Assembly: GCF_003112735.1 (NCBI RefSeq)
Contig: NZ_BFBR01000006.1
Location: forward strand, 62,001 to 126,000
Source of the DNA: Candidatus Phycosocius bacilliformis
Lineage (GTDB): Bacteria > Pseudomonadota > Alphaproteobacteria > Caulobacterales > Aquidulcibacteraceae
Direction of reading: 5' to 3'
Length of the DNA: 64,000 nucleotides
Part shown: positions 9,605-18,627 of the stretch, piece after piece
How the letters are laid out: each line of letters begins with the position of its first letter
How positions within the stretch are numbered: position 1 is the stretch's first letter
Notes under the pieces: generated by a model
Seen by the model: the letters and a program-made list of their open reading frames with translations, nothing else
Told to the model about the DNA's origin: nothing
Databases searched by the model: none
Position numbers and translations under genes: made by a program

Positions 9605-10909
9605 ATGGAAAGCAAAGCAAAACCAAAAGGTACCGCCAAACTGGAATTTGAAGGTAGGGCGATTGATTTGCCGGTTTACAGCGGTGCGACAGGCCCTGAC
9701 GTGATCGATATCCGAAAACTCTATGCCGAGACCGGTGCCTTTACGTATGATCCTGGCTTTACCTCGACCGCATCGTGCGAGAGCCAGATCACCTTTATTG
9801 ACGGCGATGAGGGCGTTCTCTTGCACCGGGGCTATCCGATTGACCAATTGGCTGAGCGGTCAAACTTCCTCGAAGTCGCCTATCTGCTTTTGGAAGGTCA
9901 TTTGCCCAACCAGGCCGAGTTCGACAAATTCAAGAACGACATCACCTATCACACCATGCTGCATGCCCAATTCGACCGCTTCTTTGAAGGGTTCCGGCGC
10001 GATGCACACCCGATGGCGGTTATGGTGGGGACAGTGGGGGCTTTATCGGCCTTCTATCACGACAGCCTCAATATTGATGATCCGGTCCAGCGCAAGATCA
10101 CCCAGCATCGTTTGATTGCCAAGATCCCAACGATTGCCGCCCGCGCCTACAAATATTGGCTGGGCCAACCGTTTGTGACCCCGCGCAATGAATTGAGCTA
10201 TGCGGCCAATTTCCTGCGCATGTGCTTTGCGGTTCCGGCCGAAGATTATGTGGTCAATCCGGTCCTGGCCAAGGCGATGGAGAAAATCTTCATCCTGCAT
10301 GCCGACCACGAACAAAATGCCTCGACCTCGACCGTCCGCTTGGCGGGTTCTTCGGGGGCCAATCCATTTGCCTGTATCGCCGCTGGTATCGCGTGTCTGT
10401 GGGGGCCTGCCCATGGCGGGGCCAATGAAGCCGCCCTCAACATGCTGAAGGAAATCGGCCATGTCGACAATATCCCTGACTTTGTCGCCCAAGTGAAAGA
10501 CAAGAATTCAGGTGTGCGTCTGATGGGCTTTGGCCACCGTGTGTACAAAAACTATGACCCCCGCGCGAAAGTGATGCAGCAGGCCTGCCACGAAGTGCTG
10601 GCCGAAGTTGGCGTGAAGGACGATCCGCTTTTGAAGGTCGCCATGGAGCTTGAAAAAATCGCGCTGAATGATGAGTATTTCGTCAGCCGCAAGCTCTATC
10701 CCAATATCGACTTCTATTCGGGCATCACATTGAAGGCGATGGGCTTCCCCGTGGAAATGTTCACCGTGCTGTTTGCTCTGGCCCGCACCACGGGCTGGAT
10801 AGCCCAATGGGATGAAATGAACAGCGACCCCGCCCAAAAGATTGGTCGCCCCCGCCAGCTCTATACCGGGGCCGAGCGGCGCGATTATGTGCCGATCATC
10901 AATCGCTAA
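9605..10909 (+). CDS. gltA: Citrate synthase
   Basis: Type II citrate synthase condensing oxaloacetate and acetyl-CoA at the entry of the TCA cycle. The protein has 434 residues. Visible motifs include the N-terminal [35 protein letters not shown] with a catalytic histidine, and [16 protein letters not shown] with the second active-site histidine. It ends in a strong intrinsic terminator, so it is probably the last gene of its transcript. Confidence 0.98.
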   Translation: MESKAKPKGTAKLEFEGRAIDLPVYSGATGPDVIDIRKLYAETGAFTYDPGFTSTASCESQITFIDGDEGVLLHRGYPIDQLAERSNFLEVAYLLLEGHLPNQAEFDKFKNDITYHTMLHAQFDRFFEGFRRDAHPMAVMVGTVGALSAFYHDSLNIDDPVQRKITQHRLIAKIPTIAARAYKYWLGQPFVTPRNELSYAANFLRMCFAVPAEDYVVNPVLAKAMEKIFILHADHEQNASTSTVRLAGSSGANPFACIAAGIACLWGPAHGGANEAALNMLKEIGHVDNIPDFVAQVKDKNSGVRLMGFGHRVYKNYDPRAKVMQQACHEVLAEVGVKDDPLLKVAMELEKIALNDEYFVSRKLYPNIDFYSGITLKAMGFPVEMFTVLFALARTTGWIAQWDEMNSDPAQKIGRPRQLYTGAERRDYVPIINR

Positions 10910-10933
10910 ATCCTAAAGCCTTTTAATTGGAAG

Positions 10934-10961
10934 CGCGCGGGCCAAAAGCTCGCGCGTTTTT
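10934..10961 (+). terminator. Intrinsic terminator of gltA
   Basis: A 9-bp GC-rich stem (10934-10942 with 10948-10956, one G-U pair), a CAAAA loop, then five T residues. It starts 25 bp after the gltA stop. Confidence 0.9.
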
Positions 10962-11045
10962 GTTTGGGCGATCACCTCGTGGCACCTTTCCGGCGTAAGC
11001 GCAGCACCAGACCCTTTGCGCGAGGGACAAAGTTCGCCTAAAGAG

Positions 11046-11273
11046 ATGACCATGCTTGATAAGCTCAAACCTTTTGGCGATGGTGCCGCACAAGTCCATT
11101 ATGGCACGCCGGAAATCAGCATCCTGCGGCCTGGAAAATTTGTGCGCTGCGCGGTGACGGGAAAACCCATCGCGCTTGAGGATCTACGCTATTGGTCGGT
11201 CGAACTGCAGGAAGCCTATGTGGATGCAGCCGCCGCAACCGCGCGCTGGAAGCAAGTCAACGCGCGGGCCTGA
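11046..11273 (+). CDS. DUF2093 protein
   Basis: A small conserved alphaproteobacterial protein of unknown function (75 residues). VHYGTPEISILRPGKFVRCAVTGKPIALEDLRYWSVELQEAY matches my memory of DUF2093, where ILRPG-FVRCAVTG and LRYWSV are the constant parts (quoted here in pieces: FVRCAVTGKPI, LRYWSVELQEAY). The ATG at 11046 follows AAAGAG; a second ATG at 11052 is equally possible. The upstream TTG start at 11016 is unlikely. No membrane segment or signal. Confidence 0.8.
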   Translation: MTMLDKLKPFGDGAAQVHYGTPEISILRPGKFVRCAVTGKPIALEDLRYWSVELQEAYVDAAAATARWKQVNARA

Positions 11274-11302
11274 CCGTTTCAAGCGCCATCCCGCGGCGGG
11301 CG

Positions 11303-12202
11303 GTGATCAGAAGCGGCCTTGGGTTGGGCTTCTTGGGTCTGTCCAGTCTCGTCACCGGATGCGATCGTGGCCAAGCCACCAGCGCAACCGCCCATGTCAC
11401 TCTGGATTTGGCTTCTTCCAGACGAGGTGCCGAACGGGCCGGTGCTGGCCTGCCGTTCCGCTTTTCAGGCATTCCCCAACAATCGGATAGATTGATCTGC
11501 ACCACTGTGCCCGGTGCCTCGATCAGCGTGGATGGTGCATCTACCCAGGCCGATAGCGACGGCCGTTTTGTGCTGGGCTTTGATCGCGATGCACCGCCCA
11601 CTGCGCTGATTGAGATTGTATCTGGGACGCATTCTGCCAGACTGTCGCTCGATATTGCCGCCCGCACCTCCCCCGCCAGTCAGATCGAAGGCCTGCCGGA
11701 GGAGACTGTCAACCCACCGCAGGGCATTCTCGCCCGCCTCGAGGCTGAAACCGCTTTGAAGCGAGCCGCCTTTGGCAGCCGCAATCCGATTGCGCGCGGA
11801 TTTGAAGAAAGCTTCCGCTGGCCATTGGATATTGTGCGGATCACCAGTCCTTGGGGGGCCACGCGAAGACTGAATGCGGCGGGTGAGCGGCCCCATTATG
11901 GTGTTGATCTGGGGGCACCGATTGGCACGCCCATTTATGCGCCGGCCAGCGGCTTTGTGGTTCTGGCCCAACCTGACATGTTGGTGGAAGGCGGCATGGT
12001 GGCAATTGACCACGGCCAAGGCCTCATCACCACCTATCTCCATCAGGAACGTCTGGCAGTGACAGTGGGACAACGTGTCACACCCGGCATGGTGATTGGT
12101 TATGTCGGCGCGCGAGGACGCGCCACCGGGCCGCATTTATGCTGGCGCATGCGCTGGCGGGGCCGCAATTTGGACCCCACACGTGCTGTGGGATCGTCCT
12201 GA
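11303..12202 (+). CDS. M23 (LytM) peptidase-family lipoprotein
   Basis: A periplasmic LytM-domain protein anchored as a lipoprotein. The frame opens at 11192 inside the DUF2093 gene, but the GTG at 11303 gives a normal lipoprotein signal with LVTGC, lipid-carrying Cys at residue 20. The C-terminal domain has HYGVDLGAP (H198, D202) and TTYLH (H247). The last motif reads GPHLCW instead of HxH, so the third zinc ligand position holds Cys280. The protein may be a Zn enzyme with a Cys ligand or a non-catalytic LytM factor that activates amidases. The family assignment is firm, the activity is not. Confidence 0.88.
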   Translation: MIRSGLGLGFLGLSSLVTGCDRGQATSATAHVTLDLASSRRGAERAGAGLPFRFSGIPQQSDRLICTTVPGASISVDGASTQADSDGRFVLGFDRDAPPTALIEIVSGTHSARLSLDIAARTSPASQIEGLPEETVNPPQGILARLEAETALKRAAFGSRNPIARGFEESFRWPLDIVRITSPWGATRRLNAAGERPHYGVDLGAPIGTPIYAPASGFVVLAQPDMLVEGGMVAIDHGQGLITTYLHQERLAVTVGQRVTPGMVIGYVGARGRATGPHLCWRMRWRGRNLDPTRAVGSS

Positions 12203-12275
12203 CACCGCATCGCCCCGAGCGTGCTGTGTGTCGAACGGGCTGGACTTTTACAGTCGGTCTGCCTAGCCAGCCCCC

Positions 12276-12713
12276 ATGGCTCGTGCGCGCACCACTTTGC
12301 CGCTCTTCATGCGACTGCCGCTCCTTCTGGGGCTATTGGCGGTGGCCGTGCGCGTGGCTGTCCCCTTGGGATATATGGTCGCGCCACAGGCGATGGCAGC
12401 CGGGCTGACACCGATCGTACTGTGTACCGAAGCGGGAAATGTCACCGCTTTTATGAATGCAGACGGTGAGATCCTGAGCCATGATGGCGAAGCCTTGGCG
12501 GACAAGGATAAGGGTGTTCCCTCCGACCATGACCGGCAAACCTGTGGCTTTGCCGGCCAAATTATGCCTCTGGCTGCCCAGTTTGGCCTGATGACGGCCG
12601 TGACCTTTCAGGTCAGCCAGCCCACAGACCTCATACCCGACGATTTTGCCAGCCCCGGGCGCGGTCTGGCCGCCCCTCCCCCGCCCAAAACTGGCCCACC
12701 GATCCAGATCTGA
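12276..12713 (+). CDS. DUF2946-type small membrane protein of the copper operon
   Basis: A 145-residue protein with one hydrophobic N-terminal segment (about residues 12-40), then IVLCTEAGNVTAFMNADG and HDRQTCGFAGQI, with Cys and His residues spread in a way common in DUF2946 proteins. The C-terminus is proline-rich (PPPPKTGPP). DUF2946 genes are repeatedly found beside TonB receptors and copper proteins, as here. The function is unknown; a periplasmic copper or heme-related role is inferred from context only. Confidence 0.72.
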   Translation: MARARTTLPLFMRLPLLLGLLAVAVRVAVPLGYMVAPQAMAAGLTPIVLCTEAGNVTAFMNADGEILSHDGEALADKDKGVPSDHDRQTCGFAGQIMPLAAQFGLMTAVTFQVSQPTDLIPDDFASPGRGLAAPPPPKTGPPIQI

Positions 12714-12778
12714 AACATGACCGCCCAGGCTGATGGCCACCATCAGCCTGCCCGTTTCACTTTCTGGATACATGACCC

Positions 12779-15091
12779 ATGCAACAACACTTTCCGGCGT
12801 TGTGCCGACGCAGATTTGCGACCACCCTATGCCTTCTACTTTCTGCCACCTGCCTGACCATGCCAGGCCTTGCGGTCGCGCAAGACACCACTTCAGCCGC
12901 CGACACAGAAACTCCAACTGAAACCGTCATTGTTGTCGGGCAACGCGACGCACCGATCACGGTGGTACCGCGCGGACTATCTGTCTCGCTTGGCAAAAGC
13001 GACTTTGAAGCCGTCAATGCCATCAATGTCGAAGACCTGATGAAATATGCCCCCAATTTCTTTGTCCGCAAGCGCTTTGCGGGCGATGACAATGCTGTGG
13101 TGGCACTTCGGGGGGCCAATACCGTGCAAAGCGCGCGCACCATTGTGATGGTCGATGGCTTCCTTGTCTCCAATTTCCTTGGAAACTCCTTCTCTTTCCC
13201 ACCGAAATGGAATGTGGTTGGCCCCGCCGATGTGCGCCAGTTCGACATTGTCTATGGTCCTTATTCGGCCCGCTATGGCGGCAATTCCATGGGGGGTGTG
13301 GTTTCGATCAGCACGGAAGAACCGAAGAAGACAGGTGCCTATCTCAACACCCAAGCCATGATCATGCCGTTCAAGGAATATGGCTTTGATGAGACCTTTA
13401 CCGGGTACAGCATCGAGGGCGGCGGGACTTATGTTGGGCAAGAGGGGCGCTTGCGCGTCCGAGCGGGCTTCCGCCGGTTCGACAATACTGGCCAATCCAT
13501 GACCTATAATCTCCTGACGCCGGCAACAGGCACGGCACCAGCCACCACGGTGACGGGGGCGTTTAGCGACCCCTCTCTGGCCACACCGGTGTTCGGGGCC
13601 GCTTCACCAGTAGATGTGGTGCAAAACCAGTGGCGCCTGCGCATCGGCTATGACCTTGCCGCAGACTGGACAATTGATGCCATGCTGTTTGGCTGGACGA
13701 CTGAACAGACTTTGGCCGACACCCGCACCTTCTTGCGCGACACCAATGGTGCCCCAGTTGGACAAGGCCGCGTGCGCTTCAACAATCAGCTGTGGACGGC
13801 AACCGGCCTTACCTTTTCGGCTTTCGAGCGCACCGAATATCTGGCGGGTCTTAAATTGACCGGCAAGATTGGCGGCTGGGATATGCGGACCAATGTGTCA
13901 CGCTATTGGATGCCGACGTGGAACACCAAGACTTCGCGTGACTATGTATCTGGCCAGTCAAGCGGACCGGGCACTTATCAAGTACAAGATAGTCCCGGCT
14001 GGAATGCGGTTGACCTGACATTCGATCAGCGATTTGGCAGACATGCCGTTGGATTTGGTCTGTCGGCCAATCTGTATGAAACCGCCCAACGCACCTTCAA
14101 CACCACAAATTGGCAGGCCGCAAGCGGACAGACGTTTGCGTCTTCGACGGCTGGCAAGACCGAAAGCCTTGGCTTCTGGATCGAGGATGCGATCGATCTG
14201 ACGGACACGGTTACCCTCACACTGGGTGGGCGTTATGATCGCTGGCGGGCTTTCGATGGCTCCATCAGCCGCCAGTCAGTGGCAGGCCTGCTGGCCGACA
14301 CCTATCCCACCCGCTCTGACAATTCCTTCAGCCCTAAAGCCTCGCTGCAGGCTGCAATTACTGACGACTTGACACTTCAGCTCTCGGTCGGTGCTGCCAC
14401 GCGCTTTCCAACTGTGGGGGAATTGTTTCAAGGCCGGATCGACGACATCACCCGGGAAATCGATCCGCAGAGCTTTGATCCTAATCTAAAGCCAGAACGC
14501 TCCACCGATATCAGTGTGATGGCCCGGACCCGTCTGGGGCCGGTCGATCTCACGGCCAGCCTGTTTTGTCAGGATATTGAGGATGCCATCTTCTCCTTCA
14601 GCGGTCTCAATCAATTCGGCACCGTCGTCTCAAGCTTCAAAAATGTCGATCTGGTAACCCAATCGGGCGTGGAACTCATTGGCGAGGCCAAGGACTTATG
14701 GGTGACGGGTCTTGACGTGAATGTCAGCGTGAGCCGCATGGATGCAAGGACAGTGCGCAATCTGTCCAATCGCGAGACGGAAGGCAAACGCTTCCCCCGC
14801 ATCCCCGAATGGCGGACGAGCGGCAATATTCGCTACAAAATCAGCCCAAGCTGGCGGGCTTCGCTGGGTTGGCGACAGGCCACGACACCGACCTCGGATC
14901 TCTTTGGTCGCGAAGGCAGCGTCTATGGCTTTCAGACCGAATATGTCTTTGTCGATGCCCGTTTGACCCATGACCTGACCGACAAAGTCCAGCTCAGCTT
15001 GGGCGTTGATAACATCAATAACGACCAAGCCTATGTGTCCCACCCGCTGCCCCAGCGCACCTATGTGCTGGACGTGAAGCTGAAACTTTAG
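12779..15091 (+). CDS. TonB-dependent outer-membrane receptor (probable copper receptor)
   Basis: A 770-residue outer-membrane transporter with a signal peptide ending near GLAVAQ, a plug domain (LRGANTVQSARTIVMVDG; YGPYSARYGGNSMGGVVSI) and a beta-barrel that ends NDQAYVSHPLPQRTYVLDVKLKL with a hydrophobic last strand. The barrel size and plug are normal. The substrate cannot be read from sequence, but the flanking DUF2946, PepSY and PCu(A)C genes suggest copper uptake or a copper chelate. It starts 65 bp after DUF2946 and is followed 8 bp later by the PepSY gene. Confidence 0.9.
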   Translation: MQQHFPALCRRRFATTLCLLLSATCLTMPGLAVAQDTTSAADTETPTETVIVVGQRDAPITVVPRGLSVSLGKSDFEAVNAINVEDLMKYAPNFFVRKRFAGDDNAVVALRGANTVQSARTIVMVDGFLVSNFLGNSFSFPPKWNVVGPADVRQFDIVYGPYSARYGGNSMGGVVSISTEEPKKTGAYLNTQAMIMPFKEYGFDETFTGYSIEGGGTYVGQEGRLRVRAGFRRFDNTGQSMTYNLLTPATGTAPATTVTGAFSDPSLATPVFGAASPVDVVQNQWRLRIGYDLAADWTIDAMLFGWTTEQTLADTRTFLRDTNGAPVGQGRVRFNNQLWTATGLTFSAFERTEYLAGLKLTGKIGGWDMRTNVSRYWMPTWNTKTSRDYVSGQSSGPGTYQVQDSPGWNAVDLTFDQRFGRHAVGFGLSANLYETAQRTFNTTNWQAASGQTFASSTAGKTESLGFWIEDAIDLTDTVTLTLGGRYDRWRAFDGSISRQSVAGLLADTYPTRSDNSFSPKASLQAAITDDLTLQLSVGAATRFPTVGELFQGRIDDITREIDPQSFDPNLKPERSTDISVMARTRLGPVDLTASLFCQDIEDAIFSFSGLNQFGTVVSSFKNVDLVTQSGVELIGEAKDLWVTGLDVNVSVSRMDARTVRNLSNRETEGKRFPRIPEWRTSGNIRYKISPSWRASLGWRQATTPTSDLFGREGSVYGFQTEYVFVDARLTHDLTDKVQLSLGVDNINNDQAYVSHPLPQRTYVLDVKLKL

Positions 15092-15099
15092 AGGTTGCC

Positions 15100-16488
15100 A
15101 TGCGTGCTCGTGCTGCCCCAGCCCAATCCCAGAACCCAGGTGAGCGTTTTGCCCGACTGTATCGCATGCTCTGGCGTTGGCATTTTTATGCCGGTCTCTT
15201 CTGCATTCCCTTCATCATTTTGTTGTCTGTCACCGGCAGCCTCTATCTGTTTAAACCCCAGATCGAGGCCGCTTTGGATCGGCCCTATAGCCAATTGGAG
15301 GTGACCGGCCCGCCAGTGGCTGTCAGCCAGCAGGTCGCTCTGGCGGTCAAACATATCGAAGGCTCAAGCTTCAAATCCTATCGCCTTCCAGATGGGCCGC
15401 GCGATGCTGCCCAAGTCACGGTGACCAAAGGCGGGGAAGACACCATCGTCTATGTGCATCCGACGCGCCTTGACGTGCTGAAGACGGTCCCCCGCGAGGG
15501 CCGCCTGATGGCAGTGGTGCGCACCATTCATGGCGAACTTCTGATGGGAGATAATGGGTCCTTGATCGTGGAACTGGCTGCATCTTGGGCGATTGTTATG
15601 GTGGCGACCGGGCTCTTCTTGTGGTGGCCACGTGGGGCTGAGGGCTGGCGTGGGGTCCTGTTCCCCCGCTTCCAAGCCGGGCCGAAAGTGTTCTGGCGGG
15701 ATCTGCACGCCGTCACAGGGGTTTGGGTATCCTTCTTTGCCCTTTTCCTTCTGGTGACGGGCCTGCCCTGGACCAATGTGTGGGGCAAAGGCTTTGACAT
15801 GGTGCGCGACTGGACCGGGACGGCGGTCGCCAGCAAGGACTGGACCCAAAGCCGCAGTGCAGAGCGACGTGCCACAGCCACAGCCTTCGACCATTCGGGC
15901 CATGATGCGCCATATTATATAGCCAATGTGGATGATATTGTCGCCAGTGCCCGGGCGGCCCAGTTGGCCCCACCGGTCGTGGTCTCGCCACCCCATGCGA
16001 AAAACCCCCATTGGGTGGCCCGCTCCCTCGCCGGGGATCGGATCAGCCGAACCGACATCACCTATGATGCTGGCGATGGCCGGGAAATTCGTCGCGAAGC
16101 CTTTGCCGACAAACATGTGATTGACCAAGCCGTTGGGATCGGCATTGCAGCCCACGAAGGCCAATTATTTGGCCCCCTCAATCAGGCGCTGGGTGTGTTG
16201 ACCGCTCTTGGGCTGATCATTCTGTCGGTATCAGCTTTTGTGATGTGGCGACGCCGCGCTCCGGACGGCGTGCTGGGTGCGCCCCCGCCCATACCCGACC
16301 AGAAGATCGGTGCCGGCATCGGTTTGCTGATCTTCATTTTCGCGTTGTTCCTGCCGGTCCTTGGCGCCTGTCTGATCCTCATTGCGCTGCTCGAACGGCT
16401 GGTCCTGCGCCACATTAAACCCGTCAGCACGTATTTGGGCCTTGCGAGTCCTAACGCGTCCCCCATACCTGATTTGGAGAAATACTGA
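15100..16488 (+). CDS. PepSY-associated inner-membrane protein
   Basis: A 462-residue inner-membrane protein of the PepSY-TM family. FYAGLFCIPFIILLSVTGSLYLFKPQIE is typical for the first TM segment (quoted: FYAGLFCIPFIILL). Further hydrophobic segments lie near residues 160-175, 200-220, 365-380 and 405-430, with a large periplasmic part between. Relatives often act as reductases for metal or siderophore uptake beside TonB receptors. The ATG at 15100 follows GAGGTTGCC. The stop overlaps the next gene's start by one base (TGATG). Confidence 0.88.
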   Translation: MRARAAPAQSQNPGERFARLYRMLWRWHFYAGLFCIPFIILLSVTGSLYLFKPQIEAALDRPYSQLEVTGPPVAVSQQVALAVKHIEGSSFKSYRLPDGPRDAAQVTVTKGGEDTIVYVHPTRLDVLKTVPREGRLMAVVRTIHGELLMGDNGSLIVELAASWAIVMVATGLFLWWPRGAEGWRGVLFPRFQAGPKVFWRDLHAVTGVWVSFFALFLLVTGLPWTNVWGKGFDMVRDWTGTAVASKDWTQSRSAERRATATAFDHSGHDAPYYIANVDDIVASARAAQLAPPVVVSPPHAKNPHWVARSLAGDRISRTDITYDAGDGREIRREAFADKHVIDQAVGIGIAAHEGQLFGPLNQALGVLTALGLIILSVSAFVMWRRRAPDGVLGAPPPIPDQKIGAGIGLLIFIFALFLPVLGACLILIALLERLVLRHIKPVSTYLGLASPNASPIPDLEKY

Positions 16489-17009
16489 TGAAGTCTGTTT
16501 TGCGAGTCCTCCCCTTGTCCCTCGCCATGTTCAGCCTCACAGCGTGCGAGCCTGCCAAAGCGCCACCAGCCGCAATGCTTCCTGTTGCCCAGATAGATGG
16601 GATTGATATTAGCGAGCCGCGCTTACGCTTGCCGCCCGGGGGGCGGGATGTCACCGCGGCCTATCTGACTTTAACCAACAACCAAGATGTCCCGCGCAAA
16701 CTTGTCGGGGCCGAGAGCCCCGACGCGGCCCGTATTGAGCTTCACGCCCATCTCACCGGAGCCGATGGCGTCAAACAAATGCGGCAAGTGAACGAGGTTG
16801 TGATCCCAGCCAAAGGCACAGCGGTACTGGCCCCCGGTGGGCTGCATCTGATGGTTTTTGGCATAAAGCCGGACGTAAAGCCGGGTGATCAGATCAAGAT
16901 AACTTTGACCTTTGATAATGCGCGCCGTGTAAGCTTCCCGACGCCCGTGGTCGAAAACCCGTCTCAAAGCGTGGAGGGCGATAAGGCTCATGGCGGCCAT
17001 CAACATTGA
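16488..17009 (+). CDS. PCu(A)C-type copper chaperone lipoprotein
   Basis: Periplasmic copper(I) chaperone of the PCu(A)C family, which delivers copper to cytochrome oxidase or stores it. The signal ends in SLTAC, so it is a lipoprotein. The copper motif is visible as ELHAHLTGADGVKQMRQV followed by GGLHLMVFG, matching the H-x-M pattern. The C-terminus has HGGHQH, an additional metal-binding tail. It is the last gene of the four-gene operon and the best evidence that the operon handles copper. Confidence 0.9.
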   Translation: MKSVLRVLPLSLAMFSLTACEPAKAPPAAMLPVAQIDGIDISEPRLRLPPGGRDVTAAYLTLTNNQDVPRKLVGAESPDAARIELHAHLTGADGVKQMRQVNEVVIPAKGTAVLAPGGLHLMVFGIKPDVKPGDQIKITLTFDNARRVSFPTPVVENPSQSVEGDKAHGGHQH

Positions 17010-17036
17010 TGGCCGAATGGCTGCAGGCTTGTCTCT

Positions 17037-18422
17037 CTAAAGGCCTGCAGCCGCCAAGCGGCGTTGCTGGCGGCCTTCGCGCAATCCGTGGGCGATTGTG
17101 AAAGCCAGTTCGATGGCCTGATCCGCATTCAGGCGTGGATCGCAATGGGTGCGGTAGCGGCTGGCGAGGGATTCCTCTGTCACCGGGGTCGCACCCCCGG
17201 TACATTCAGTCACATCATCGCCCGTCATTTCCAGATGCACACCACCAGGATAAGCCCCTTCAGCGCGGACAATGTCCATAAAGTCGTTGACTTCACTGGC
17301 CACACGTTCAAACGGCCGTGTCTTATAGCCCGATGCGGTTTTCAGCGTATTGCCGTGCATCGGATCCGATGACCAGACCACGCTGCGTCCAGCCTCAGTC
17401 ACTTTGCGGACCAGACGTGGCAGGCCTTGGGCGATTTTGTCAGAGCCAAAGCGGGCAATCAGCACAATGCGACCGGCCTCATTTTTCGGATTGAGCTTGT
17501 CAAGCAATGCCAAAAGCTCATCAGGATCAAGACTTGGGCCACATTTGACACCGACTGGATTGGCAATGCCGCGGCAGAATTCAACATGGGCATGGTCAAG
17601 CTGGCGGGTGCGATCCCCAATCCAGACCATATGGGCCGAAGTGTCATAATAGGCCCCGGACCCAAACAATTGGTCTTGCCGGGTCATTGCTTCCTCATAG
17701 CCCAGCAGCAGCGCTTCATGGCTGGTGAAGAAATCAACCGTGTCCGTGGCTATTCCCGCGGGACCACTCAGGCCCAGGCCATCCATGAACTCAAGGCTTT
17801 CTTCGATCCGATGGCAGAGTTTGAGATATTCAGCCGATGCCTTGCCCTGCTTCTTGGCAAATTTAAGGTTCCAGCGATTGACGTTTTCAAGGTCGGCATA
17901 GCCACCAGTTGCCAATGCCCGCAACAGATTGAGGCTGGCCGTACTTTGATTATAGGCCTCGATCAGCCGTTCAGGGTCCGGGATGCGGCTTTCGGGGGTA
18001 AAAGCCGCGCCATTGATGTTGTCGCCACGATAGGACGGCAGACTGACACCATCGATCAGCTCAGTCGGCTCTGACCGGGGCTTGGCAAACTGGCCAGCAA
18101 CCCGGCCGACCTTGACCACATGCTTGCCACCCGCAAAGGTCAACGCGACAGCCATCTGCAGGAAAACACGGAAATAGCGGGTGATGCGGTCGGCTTCGAA
18201 TTCAGCGAAGCTTTCTGCACAATCCCCGCCTTGCAACAAAAAGGCTTCCCCCTTGGAGACGCGGGCCAGCTCTGCCTTCAGTTTCTCAATTTCAGAAGCC
18301 ACCACCAGCGGCGGCTTTTTGGCCAAGCGCTGTTCAACCGCCAAAAGGGCTGACGGGTCAGGATAATCGGTGGGGATGTGGCGCGCGGGAAAGCCGCGCC
18401 ATGAAGCAGGCGTCCAAGTCAT
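17037..18422 (-). CDS. aroG: DAHP synthase, class II
   Basis: 3-deoxy-7-phosphoheptulonate synthase, first step of the shikimate pathway. MTWTPASWRGFPARHIPTDYP, LLQGGDCAESF, and VWSSDPMHGNT are standard for the plant-type (class II) enzyme. From ATG 18422 the protein has 461 residues; the TTG at 18434 is a less likely start. A hairpin (17019-17028 with 17043-17052) spans its 3' end and the 3' end of the convergent copper operon, but without a T-run. The gene symbol is the common annotation; aroF or aroH would also be used. Confidence 0.95.
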   Translation of the reverse strand: MTWTPASWRGFPARHIPTDYPDPSALLAVEQRLAKKPPLVVASEIEKLKAELARVSKGEAFLLQGGDCAESFAEFEADRITRYFRVFLQMAVALTFAGGKHVVKVGRVAGQFAKPRSEPTELIDGVSLPSYRGDNINGAAFTPESRIPDPERLIEAYNQSTASLNLLRALATGGYADLENVNRWNLKFAKKQGKASAEYLKLCHRIEESLEFMDGLGLSGPAGIATDTVDFFTSHEALLLGYEEAMTRQDQLFGSGAYYDTSAHMVWIGDRTRQLDHAHVEFCRGIANPVGVKCGPSLDPDELLALLDKLNPKNEAGRIVLIARFGSDKIAQGLPRLVRKVTEAGRSVVWSSDPMHGNTLKTASGYKTRPFERVASEVNDFMDIVRAEGAYPGGVHLEMTGDDVTECTGGATPVTEESLASRYRTHCDPRLNADQAIELAFTIAHGLREGRQQRRLAAAGL

Positions 18423-18627
18423 CTCAATTTCCAAGCCTAAAGGGCTACAGGCTCATAGCCGCCACAGGCGCTTTTGTCGAACTTGGGTGCCAGTTTGGCT
18501 GCACAATCATGCTTGTCAGCTCAAAGTGACGCGGTCGGTCTGCGGCTGCCCGCTTACCCTACCAAGCTTTAACTTGACCAACCAAACCCGTCGGTTAGGG
18601 GACAGAAAAGACAAAAGGGGCGGTAGA

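Noticed and set aside
17019-17052. 10-bp hairpin between PCu(A)C and DAHP synthase
   Set aside because: No T-run on either side and a 14-base loop; it overlaps the DAHP synthase end. Possibly a weak bidirectional terminator, not supported.
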